Below are positions 45,454 to 53,435 of a stretch of DNA of 64,000 nucleotides, piece after piece; position 1 is the first letter of the stretch, and the number at the start of each line of letters is the position of its first letter. The stretch spans positions 186,001 through 250,000 of the forward strand of contig NZ_KB899662.1 of NCBI RefSeq assembly GCF_000378385.1, given 5' to 3'. This stretch comes from Paenibacillus daejeonensis DSM 15491 (GTDB lineage Bacteria; Bacillota; Bacilli; Paenibacillales; Paenibacillaceae). The position numbers and the translations under genes were made by a program. The notes beneath the pieces were generated by a model, which was not told where the DNA came from, searched no databases, and saw only the letters and a program-made list of their open reading frames with translations.

Positions 45454-46821
45454 TTAGCTCTCCTGGCTTTGCTCTACCGGCACAAAATCCTCGCCTAGCC
45501 ACACATTCTGCTCCAATAGACGCTGCTGAAGCTCAGCGACGGAGATGTCGCGCGAGCCCAAGCCATCACGAAGGGCCAGGGCGGCCGCCGTTCCCGAGGC
45601 CTGACCCATGGAGAAGCAGTTGGGCATTACTCGCAACGAGCCTTGCACCGCGCGATCCGAGGATACGCAGCGTCCGGCTACCCACAGGTTATCGATCCCA
45701 ATCGGCAGCATGATCCGGTAAGGGACACCGTGGGATACACCTGGCGGCAGATGGTTGATGGTCATCTCGCCCTTGCTGTGGGCAAGATGAATATCGATGT
45801 AGTAGGCGTTGCGGGCAATGTCGTCCGGGAAGGAACGCGCAGACAGGAAATCGTCCACGGTCAACGTATAGTCTCCTTCGATCCGCCGAGTCTCCCGGAT
45901 GCCAAGCTGCTCCCCGCTCGCCACCATGTGGGCATTCTCAAAGCCGGGCACATAACGGCGGAAGAACTGCAGCTGGCGTTCCGCCGTGCGGCGCCCTTCG
46001 ATCGCTCCCCGTGTCAAATCTTCAGCCTGGGTGCCATCCACACCAAACACATGGCCGAAGTTTACACCCACCAGGTAGTCGCTAACCCAGGCCAAGCCTG
46101 AGATCGACTTGCGGCCCTCCGGCAGCGCGCCCTCCAGGATTGCCCGCTCCACCGTCTTGTGCAGTTGGCCTGTATCGCCACTCTCCTCCAAGAACCGACT
46201 GAACCTGGGACGGTCGACATTAGCCAGCAGGTAGCACATACTGCCAGGCTGCAGTTCGCCCGCTTCGCCGCCTTTCTGGAAGGGAACGCCTGCTAGTGCG
46301 GCAACATCCCCGTCCCCGGAGCAATCGATAATATAACGGCAGGGGATGAACGAGCGTCCCGTTTTGTTAACCACGACGACGCCCTCCACCGTTCTTCGAT
46401 CCTCGGACAATACGACATCGTACACAAAGGTATGAAACAGCGGCGTTACGCCGCTCTCCAAAATCGCATCGTCATACACCCGCTTCAGCACTTCGGGGTC
46501 AATCGGCACCCAATCGAGTACCTCCTCATAGTCTTCGCGGAATTCGGGATAGCAAGCCTGCTTCATCCGATCCATTAACGCAAGACCGAGTCCGCGGATG
46601 ATGGGCTTCTGCTTATCCGTAAAGGGGCAAAAGGCCGGGACAAGCGCAACCGTGCCCATGCCACCCAGAAACCCTCTCTGCTCTATCAGCATGGTGCGTG
46701 CTCCCCCATTCGCGGCTGCTATGGCAGCTGCAATTCCGGAAGCACCGCCGCCGATGACCAATACATCGACCTGGTTGGCAACCGGGATACTGGTGGACGG
46801 CAACGTAATCTGTCTGTTCAT
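45454..46821 (-). CDS. FAD-dependent oxidoreductase (FAD_oxidored family)
   Basis: The protein has 455 residues. The N-terminal dinucleotide fold VDVLVIGGGASGIAAAIAA is followed by the acidic strand end TMLIEQRG and the family block GFLGGMGT. Near the C-terminus DNLWVAGRCVSSDRAVQGS closes the FAD site. Members sit in many plant-polysaccharide clusters of Bacteroidetes and Paenibacillus, with unknown substrate. The ATG has GGGAGG. It is last in the operon, 54 bases behind the GH130 gene, so it may oxidise a sugar released by that enzyme; this is inference. Confidence 0.85.
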   Translation of the reverse strand: MNRQITLPSTSIPVANQVDVLVIGGGASGIAAAIAAANGGARTMLIEQRGFLGGMGTVALVPAFCPFTDKQKPIIRGLGLALMDRMKQACYPEFREDYEEVLDWVPIDPEVLKRVYDDAILESGVTPLFHTFVYDVVLSEDRRTVEGVVVVNKTGRSFIPCRYIIDCSGDGDVAALAGVPFQKGGEAGELQPGSMCYLLANVDRPRFSRFLEESGDTGQLHKTVERAILEGALPEGRKSISGLAWVSDYLVGVNFGHVFGVDGTQAEDLTRGAIEGRRTAERQLQFFRRYVPGFENAHMVASGEQLGIRETRRIEGDYTLTVDDFLSARSFPDDIARNAYYIDIHLAHSKGEMTINHLPPGVSHGVPYRIMLPIGIDNLWVAGRCVSSDRAVQGSLRVMPNCFSMGQASGTAAALALRDGLGSRDISVAELQQRLLEQNVWLGEDFVPVEQSQES

Positions 46822-46875
46822 GGCAACCTCCCGTATTTTGAATCAAACATCATCTGTACAAACGGTGTATTGGAC

Positions 46876-47877
46876 TTAACCTTCCAGGCAAAGCCGTAGC
46901 AGATCATTCACATCGGCAGTGGCCAGGCATTCTACCGTATCGGCAGCACCGTAATAGATTTTGACTTCACCAGACTCCTCCAGAATCATACCTCCTGGAA
47001 AAATAACATCATTGCGGAAGCCCCCATCGGTCTCGTATGCAGACTCCGGCGCAAGCAACGGGGATTTGGCTTTGCCGATGATTCGGCTCGGATCGTGAAG
47101 ATCCAGCAGCATGATTCCGGAGGTATATCGTTTTTGCCAACTCGGCTCCCAGCCATTCTTGCCCCGACTGCGGTCGATATCCACAGCATGGAACAAGGTC
47201 AACCAGCCTTTGTCGGTCTTGACGGGCGGTGCGCCCGGGCCAACCTTATCGTTGGCATAAGCTACATCCTCAACGGCAAGCAGCAGCTTGGAATTTCCCC
47301 AGTATTTCAGGTCGGGCGAGTCGCTCATCCACATGTCAAATCGGTCTATCCCGCCCCGGCTGTAAACAGGCATCGGACGCTCCAGCCGCACATACTTGTC
47401 CCCGATTCGTTCCGGGAACAAGACCATATTGCGGTTGTCGGGCAGCGATAGGCTTAGCACCTCGAACGACCGAAAATCGTCAGTTACAGCAATACCGCCA
47501 CGCAGCCCATGCTTCGTATCGACTGCAAAGCACAAGTAGCATCGTTCATCGATCACAGTTAGACGCGGATCATACACACGGATGACCTCTTCATCATGCC
47601 AAGACCAGCAAGGTTCAGGCTGGACCTCCCATGATATGCCGTCATTGCTGAAGGCTAGTCCCAGATTGGTAGTATGATGAGGCGCCACGATTCCTTTTGA
47701 TTCGTCGCCGTAGTCATTGCGGAACACCATCACATAGCGGCCCTGGAACTTCGTAACCCCGGCATTAAACACCATCGCCGGACCATAGGGCACATCACCC
47801 GGGGCCAGCACCGGATTTGTCGCATGCCGAGTCACAACCGGACTGGAGCTCAAAACTCCGACTGTATCATTTGTCAC
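46876..47877 (-). CDS. GH130 family phosphorylase (beta-mannoside type)
   Basis: GH130 enzymes phosphorolyse beta-1,4- or 1,2-mannosides to mannose-1-phosphate. Visible family blocks are NPVLAPGDVPYGPAMVFNAG, RNDYGD, YDPRLTVID, the central EDVAYANDKVGPGAPPVKT and a C-terminal IYYGAADTV. The GTG at 47877 has GGGAG about ten bases upstream and gives 333 residues. The frame extends to an ATG at 47958, but that part lies next to repeat B3 and looks non-coding. It follows the two permease genes, so it should act on the imported glycan. The exact linkage is open. Confidence 0.85.
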   Translation of the reverse strand: MTNDTVGVLSSSPVVTRHATNPVLAPGDVPYGPAMVFNAGVTKFQGRYVMVFRNDYGDESKGIVAPHHTTNLGLAFSNDGISWEVQPEPCWSWHDEEVIRVYDPRLTVIDERCYLCFAVDTKHGLRGGIAVTDDFRSFEVLSLSLPDNRNMVLFPERIGDKYVRLERPMPVYSRGGIDRFDMWMSDSPDLKYWGNSKLLLAVEDVAYANDKVGPGAPPVKTDKGWLTLFHAVDIDRSRGKNGWEPSWQKRYTSGIMLLDLHDPSRIIGKAKSPLLAPESAYETDGGFRNDVIFPGGMILEESGEVKIYYGAADTVECLATADVNDLLRLCLEG

Positions 47878-47936
47878 GTGAATCACTCTCCCAATTACTA
47901 TTTCTTCAAAGTTCAGGTTGTTGGAGCCAAAAGGTA

Positions 47937-48046
47937 CGGATCGATTCTGGAGAAGCACAGCGTTCGCCTTTGTCCCCGGAATTTAACCCCATAAGGGTTA
48001 ATTCATCAAAAATTCTGGGGACAACAGCGATCGGAAGAATGATTCG
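47937..48046 (-). repeat. Stem-loop repeat, copy B3 (inverted)
   Basis: TTGTCCCCGGAATTT (47970-47984) pairs with AAATTCTGGGGACAA (48010-48024), with an inner stem TTAACCC/GGGTTAA (47983-48001). Flanks match copy B1 in reverse orientation, including GTTCGCC and CAGCGATCGG. Confidence 0.85.
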
Positions 48047-48078
48047 TCACCTAAAGGCGGTTTCCAACAACCTGATCT

Positions 48079-48981
48079 TTACCCCTTCACCGATCCGGCC
48101 GTCACCTGGATAAACGACTTGTTCGCCACCACATACACCAGCAGCATCGGCAAAATCGACAGGCAGGCTCCGGCCATCATGAGATGGATCTGCATCGCTG
48201 CGGAGGAGCCGAAACGGAGATTCGCCAGACCGACAGTGAGCGTCTGCAGCTCCGGGTTCGTCATTGTGAATACCAGCGGCAGGATGTATTCGTTCCAGGC
48301 CCCGCGGAAGGCGAACAATCCCGCCACGCCCAGTCCCGGCGCCAGGAGTGGCAGTACAATCCGGAAGAACGTTCGGACAAACCCGGATCCATCCACCATG
48401 GCCGACTCATCCAGCTCACGGGGAATTGCCTTGAAGAAGCCCAGCAGCATGAAGAATGTTGAGGAATGACCGCTAATCAGAATCAGGATGACGCCCCACA
48501 AGGTGGTATTCAGGTTCAGCGAGACCATCAGATCGAATTGAGGTCGCAGCACAATGGCGCCGACGGAAATGAACATCATGGACGCTTGTGTCGTCACAAA
48601 CAGGGATTTACCAAAAAACTGGCGGCGGTCCACCACATAAGCAGCCATGGCCGCAACCAGCAATGTGCCTACGGTCACCATCACGCTGACAAACGTACTG
48701 TTCCAGGTATAGCGGGCAAAATTAGCCTGCTTCCAAGCTTCTGCGTAATTCACGAATTGCAGCTTGGTCGGCAACAAGGTACCGCCGGTCATCATCTCGG
48801 CACCAGTTTTGAGCGAGCCGGCCAAGGTCATAAATAAAGGAAATACAGTCAATAGCGCCGTCACCAATAAAAACAGCCACATGATGGTGAGGCTCACCAC
48901 TCTGCCTGAGCGACTGGGCAGCGGACGGGCGGCAGGCCTGTGCTGCCTGTCTGGCTCTCGGGATAACACCTGATCGTTCAT
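48079..48981 (-). CDS. Sugar ABC transporter permease (AraQ/CUT1 type)
   Basis: The protein has 300 residues with a basic N-terminal tail and six helices. The EAA loop is LDESAMVDGSGFVRTFFRIV. The ATG follows AGGAGG by eight bases. It is the second permease of the cluster 2 transporter and is separated from the first by a palindrome-rich 312-base gap. Confidence 0.92.
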   Translation of the reverse strand: MNDQVLSREPDRQHRPAARPLPSRSGRVVSLTIMWLFLLVTALLTVFPLFMTLAGSLKTGAEMMTGGTLLPTKLQFVNYAEAWKQANFARYTWNSTFVSVMVTVGTLLVAAMAAYVVDRRQFFGKSLFVTTQASMMFISVGAIVLRPQFDLMVSLNLNTTLWGVILILISGHSSTFFMLLGFFKAIPRELDESAMVDGSGFVRTFFRIVLPLLAPGLGVAGLFAFRGAWNEYILPLVFTMTNPELQTLTVGLANLRFGSSAAMQIHLMMAGACLSILPMLLVYVVANKSFIQVTAGSVKG

Positions 48982-49293
48982 CTGCTGAACCTCCTGCGCG
49001 TTTTACGATGTTGAGAATGGGGATTACTACTATTACAAATTCAAAAGGTTGGTGCTCAGCACCGAAGCTTATGCTTACGAAGCTACGTTTTCTGCGAAAA
49101 CGTCTTGGCTTGCGAGAACCCGAAGAAGGAGGAGCGGTACACGTTTTCGAAGAAAACGACTTCGGAAGCATCCCTACATGAGCACCTCAGGGTTTCCTAA
49201 GGAAACCAGCATCGTAAGCGATACTTTTCAAGGGTGAACGCAAGATTCGACGTCGAATCCGCTTCCTGCAATACTTCGTGATGGGCAGCAACT
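48982..49293. repeat. Palindrome-rich gap inside the transporter operon
   Basis: Gene-free interval holding several palindromes: ACGTTTTC/GAAAACGT (about 49085-49102), CGTTTTC/GAAAACG (about 49142-49159), GGTTTCC/GGAAACC (about 49190-49206) and the perfect 16-base GATTCGACGTCGAATC (49244-49259). Confidence 0.75.
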
Positions 49294-50193
49294 CTAATAG
49301 ACTTTGTTCATTTTGCGGCTTAGTAGGAAGTACAAGCCGGTAATCGCCCCCACAATAAGGGCTGTGGCAAAACCTACAGCGCTGCCGTAACCAAACTGTT
49401 GTACAACAGGAGAACCCGTAGATACCGGGAACAACAATTTGTACAGATACAGATACATGACCTCGGTTTTGCCGATCGGTCCGCCTTCCGTAATCAGCAT
49501 GATGCTCTCATAACCTTTTAGAGATGCGATAATCGCCAGCATAATGACCAATTGGGCAACCGGGGCCAGCATCGGCAGCGTAATGCTCCAGAATTGCCTT
49601 CCAGCATTGGCCCCGTCTATGGAAGCACTCTCGTAAAGATCTTTTGGAATACCCTGCAGTCCAGCAAGGAACAGCAGCATATAGTTCCCGACCGCGCCCC
49701 ATACCGCCACAAGAATGACGGTCAGCATCGCAAGCTTGGGCCCAAGCCATTCAATCGGTTGCGAGATCAGGTGCATTTTCATTAATAGGGTGTTCACCAT
49801 ACCGTTGTACGAATTGAAAATCGTGTAGAAAACAACGGATATGACCGCGGTACTGATGATTGTTGGCATAAAATAAATCCCGCGCAGCAGGTTGCTGCCC
49901 CTCAGCTTGCCGTTCAGGATAACCGCCAGCAGCATGGATACAGGCAGCGTGAGCACCAGCTTGCCGCCGGCATAGATAAAGGTATTCCCAACCGATTCCC
50001 AGAAGAGCGCATCACGCATCAGCCGCTGGAAATTGTCCAGGCCAATGAATATCGGCTCGCCATATCCGGCATAGTCGTAGAACATAAAGCGCAGCATCCA
50101 TAAGATGGGGTAGATGCCCAGAACTGCTGTCAAAATGATGCTTGGTGACAAAAATAGGCTATTCTCCCCCAAACGTCTCCACTTAAAATTCAT
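49294..50193 (-). CDS. Sugar ABC transporter permease (CUT1 type)
   Basis: The protein has 299 residues from ATG 50193, seven bases after GGGAGG; the 19-residue extension upstream is discarded. There are six helices, and the EAA loop is LYESASIDGANAGRQFWSIT. It is the first permease after the binding-protein gene. Confidence 0.92.
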   Translation of the reverse strand: MNFKWRRLGENSLFLSPSIILTAVLGIYPILWMLRFMFYDYAGYGEPIFIGLDNFQRLMRDALFWESVGNTFIYAGGKLVLTLPVSMLLAVILNGKLRGSNLLRGIYFMPTIISTAVISVVFYTIFNSYNGMVNTLLMKMHLISQPIEWLGPKLAMLTVILVAVWGAVGNYMLLFLAGLQGIPKDLYESASIDGANAGRQFWSITLPMLAPVAQLVIMLAIIASLKGYESIMLITEGGPIGKTEVMYLYLYKLLFPVSTGSPVVQQFGYGSAVGFATALIVGAITGLYFLLSRKMNKVY

Positions 50194-50259
50194 CTTCGTT
50201 CCTCCCGGGGAAAGAAAAGGGGCCTCCGCCAAGTTGCGCGGCAGCCCCATCCTCGCCTG

Positions 50260-51687
50260 TTATTCTCCCTGCGGATTTGCTGGATCAAAGGAAGGGTTTG
50301 GCGTGACCGTTACCTCGCCTTTCTCCACTGCCTTGGCCAGTGCATCGTTGTATCTCGTATTCAAGTCCTCTGTAATGGCCTGCAGATCTCCGCCAGCCAG
50401 GATATATTTGTAGAATGCGTCGGCATAGCCTGCGCCCTCCGGTGTAACGATTGGCGCAACAGGCCAGAGCGAGTCGTGTTCCCCGACCAGGAATCCCTCC
50501 ATCCCGTTAATCTCCGGATCTTGGGCCTGCTCCACAATGCTTGGCACGATAGCGATGCCGAATCCTTTTTCATGGTAGGTAGTCAGAACATCGTCGCCGT
50601 ACATAAACTCCATGAACTTCCAAGCTGCATCTTTGTTGGCCGATAGCTCGCTAATGCCGAGCCAGGTTCCGGCTGAGACGATCTCGGATGTCCCTTTAAT
50701 TTGGCCGTCAATGGTTGGGGCCAAGGCGCCACCCCAGTTGATCTCCGTCGGGAATTGGTCCTGGTAGACGCCCGGCTCTGTGGAGAAGGAGAGGTACATA
50801 CCAATTTTACCTGCGGCGAATTGTGCGCGTAGCGGGTCAATATCAAGCGCTTCTGCTCCAGGCATGACACTGCCGTCTTCATGCATTTGCTTGAAATACT
50901 CAATGACCTGCGAATACGCCGTAAAATCGTATTGTCCGGTTTTCAGATCAAACCCTAGCCCCTGATGCCCGCTGAGCGAAAGAATCTCCCGAATGGAGCG
51001 ATCAAAAGCCGACTTCGGAGATTTGAAGTTCAAGGCAAATCCGTAGATGCCCTCCGATTTACCGAATTCAGTAATCTGCTTAGCAGCGTCCACCATCTCT
51101 TGCAGCGAGGTCGGCGGCTGCCCGATACCCGCCTGTTCAAACAGGTCCTTATTGTAGACCAAGCGCAAGGTGAGGCCGGTATTGGCCAGCGAATATACTT
51201 TGCCGTCAAAACGGTTCACATGATCAATCTGCAGACTGCCGAATTTCGTGTTTATCTCGTCCGTCAAGTACTCGTCAATCGGCGCAAGATACCCTTTCTT
51301 GACAAACTCACCCACAATGTTGGTCTTCAGACGCAGCACATCCGGCGCCTGCTTGCTGGAGAAAGCGATATCAACGCTTTGCGCGTAATTCTCGGACATC
51401 ACGGTAAGCTCTACCTGAATATTGTCCTCATTCGTCTCATTGAACGTGTTGACCATTTCCTTAATGTACTCCTGATCATGCCGATCATCGGTCCAGTACT
51501 TTAGCTGAACGGGCTTGCCCGTCTCCACCGGGGGGGCCTGCGTTTCTGTCCCCGACTTTCCGTTCGTCGCACCACCATTACCCGCTGCTCCGTTATTATC
51601 ATTGTTGTTAACGTTGCCGCTGCTACAGCCAGCTAGACCGACAGCCAGGATCAGGCTCAAGCCAATTCCTGCCCATGTTTTACGCAT
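50260..51687 (-). CDS. Extracellular solute-binding lipoprotein, family 1
   Basis: The protein has 475 residues. The signal peptide ends in lipobox LAGC (about residue 22), followed by an Asn/Gly-rich linker. The fold shows LKYWTDDRHDQEYIKEMV, GKVYSLANTGLTLRLVYN and AGTWLGISELSANKDAAWKF, typical of sugar-binding proteins. An in-frame TTG at 51711 is less likely than ATG 51687. A TATAAT and the cluster 2 operator lie immediately upstream. The ligand is probably an oligosaccharide processed by the GH130 enzyme. Confidence 0.92.
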   Translation of the reverse strand: MRKTWAGIGLSLILAVGLAGCSSGNVNNNDNNGAAGNGGATNGKSGTETQAPPVETGKPVQLKYWTDDRHDQEYIKEMVNTFNETNEDNIQVELTVMSENYAQSVDIAFSSKQAPDVLRLKTNIVGEFVKKGYLAPIDEYLTDEINTKFGSLQIDHVNRFDGKVYSLANTGLTLRLVYNKDLFEQAGIGQPPTSLQEMVDAAKQITEFGKSEGIYGFALNFKSPKSAFDRSIREILSLSGHQGLGFDLKTGQYDFTAYSQVIEYFKQMHEDGSVMPGAEALDIDPLRAQFAAGKIGMYLSFSTEPGVYQDQFPTEINWGGALAPTIDGQIKGTSEIVSAGTWLGISELSANKDAAWKFMEFMYGDDVLTTYHEKGFGIAIVPSIVEQAQDPEINGMEGFLVGEHDSLWPVAPIVTPEGAGYADAFYKYILAGGDLQAITEDLNTRYNDALAKAVEKGEVTVTPNPSFDPANPQGE

Positions 51688-51732
51688 ACCCTCTACCCCT
51701 TTAATGTTCAATTGTTTTGTGAGCTCGCTTTT

Positions 51733-51787
51733 ATTATAGTGGCTCGGACTCCGAAAAGGAGTGCGGCAACTTCACTCTCCAGGGATA
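51733..51787 (-). promoter_or_regulatory. Promoter and shared operator of the binding-protein operon, copy O2
   Basis: Minus strand: TATCCCT starts at 51787, then GGAGAGTGAAG, then GCACTC, and TATAAT at 51738-51733. The distance from the first T of the box to the TATAAT is 49 bases, as in the two other copies. There is no good -35, which fits an activator-dependent promoter. Confidence 0.8.
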
Positions 51788-51809
51788 GAATTCTATGGTT
51801 TGCTGAAGC

Positions 51810-53435
51810 TTATGTCTCTGGGCGATCCCCGTGATAGCCTGCCCTGAACTCGGACGGCGTCTGTCCGGTGATCTTCTTGAACATCTCACTGAAATACCTG
51901 CGCTCCTCGTATCCGACTGCCGATGCGACCTCTTGCACCTGCGCTCCCTCCACCAGCAGCAGCTTGGCTTTGTGAATGCGTTCCGCGGTCACATGCTGGG
52001 TGACCGTCATCCCCGTTACCTGCTTGAACAAGCTGGAGAAGTAGCTGGCGCTCAGGTGCACATGGGCCGCGCATTCGCCTACGGTCATATCCTCAGCCAA
52101 GCGATGCTTCATATAATCCATTGCTTTATAGACCACCTTTTGGCCTTCGGACAAGCTGCTTCGGCGCACCAGCTCTGCCCCTTCCGTGCACAAGACGAGT
52201 AGCTGACGCTGCAGGGCCGCAAGCGGCAGTCCCAACGTCAGCTGCGCCTCCCTGAACCGCTGAATCAACGGCTGGATATCTGCATAAGGAACGATTTCGT
52301 AAAAAGTCCGGATCGCTGAAGCGGCCAATTCCTCGTACAGGCTGAGTAGATAATCCGGGCTTTGGCGGGAGACCAGCTTCTGCACCTCCTCCGCGATGAC
52401 GGACAGTATGGTCGTAGTCCGGTCGGTATTTCCCGAACGAATCGCCATGAGCAGTTCGTCCTTGTACTCCAGTGCCAACGGTTTTTGGCTGGCCACCGGA
52501 TATACATCCTCATACCGGACAGCCGCGTTGCCTTCGGTAAACAGATGATGAGAGAGCGCACGCTGGGCCTGGCGGTAGGAATCCGGCAGTTCGCTGAGTT
52601 CAGCCACGCTGCCGCCGACTCCGATGGAGACCGTGAACTTGGTATAATGTTCAATATTACGGCAGCACTCCTCAGCGATGTCGATGGGACGCGAGGAGCC
52701 AGTGTCATTGAGGATTGCCAGGTACTGGTCATGGAGCGCGCGGAACACCACGCTTGGCGCATGAGCAGCAAGTGTCTCCTGAACAATATTAAGCAGCGAG
52801 AACCGGATCAGCTCCATCTCCCGAACCGATTGCTCGGACGCCTGCTCCCGAAAACGGTCGATATCGATCAGCATCACGACGAAGTCTCGCGGTTGCAGAC
52901 CGATCTCCAGGAACGCCCAGCGTTCCTTGGCCTCTTCCCATGTGGTGCGGTGACTGACCAATTGGGCGCAATATTCCTGACGCAACGCTGGCATGCTCTC
53001 CCGCAGCTTGGTCTCCATCTTCCTCCTGTCCACAAGTCTGGTTCGCTCTTCCATAACTGCGGCCTTGGCCCGCACTACTGCGGCCATCAGTTCCTCTTCC
53101 GAGAACGGCTTGACCACAAAATCAAAGGCGCCCAGCTGCACCGCACGCTGAGCGTATTCAAAGTCGGCATAGCCGCTGATTAAGATCACTTTGCAGTTGT
53201 GGTGCTCTTGCAGAACGGCGCGCAGCATATGTAATCCATCCATCTTGGGCATTCGTATGTCCGTGATGACCAGATCCGGAAGCAGCCGGGTAATCAAGTC
53301 CAATCCCTCTTCCCCGTTGCTCGATGAACCCACCACCCGGATGCCCGCTTCCTCCCAGTTCATCGCAGTCAATCCATCCACAACACTTCTGATGTCGTCG
53401 ATAATACAGAGGTTGATGGCCTCAGGCTGACTCAT
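51810..53435 (-). CDS. YesN-type response regulator with AraC DNA-binding domain
   Basis: The protein is about 541 residues. The receiver has DDIR, aspartate in LVITDIRMPKMDG and lysine in VVKPFSEEEL. The middle region carries a GGDEF-like remnant, and two C-terminal helix-turn-helix units (VGECAAHVHLSASYFSSLF; VQEVASAVGYEERRYFSEMF) end the protein. ATG 53435 is seven bases from GGGGAG; a closer ATG at 53441 is less likely. It overlaps the kinase gene end. It is the natural candidate to bind the three identical operators of this region. Confidence 0.95.
   Translation of the reverse strand: MSQPEAINLCIIDDIRSVVDGLTAMNWEEAGIRVVGSSSNGEEGLDLITRLLPDLVITDIRMPKMDGLHMLRAVLQEHHNCKVILISGYADFEYAQRAVQLGAFDFVVKPFSEEELMAAVVRAKAAVMEERTRLVDRRKMETKLRESMPALRQEYCAQLVSHRTTWEEAKERWAFLEIGLQPRDFVVMLIDIDRFREQASEQSVREMELIRFSLLNIVQETLAAHAPSVVFRALHDQYLAILNDTGSSRPIDIAEECCRNIEHYTKFTVSIGVGGSVAELSELPDSYRQAQRALSHHLFTEGNAAVRYEDVYPVASQKPLALEYKDELLMAIRSGNTDRTTTILSVIAEEVQKLVSRQSPDYLLSLYEELAASAIRTFYEIVPYADIQPLIQRFREAQLTLGLPLAALQRQLLVLCTEGAELVRRSSLSEGQKVVYKAMDYMKHRLAEDMTVGECAAHVHLSASYFSSLFKQVTGMTVTQHVTAERIHKAKLLLVEGAQVQEVASAVGYEERRYFSEMFKKITGQTPSEFRAGYHGDRPET

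Noticed and set aside
47878-47958. N-terminal extension of the GH130 frame
   Set aside because: It borders repeat B3 and has no initiation site. The GTG at 47877 has a ribosome binding site and suits the family length.
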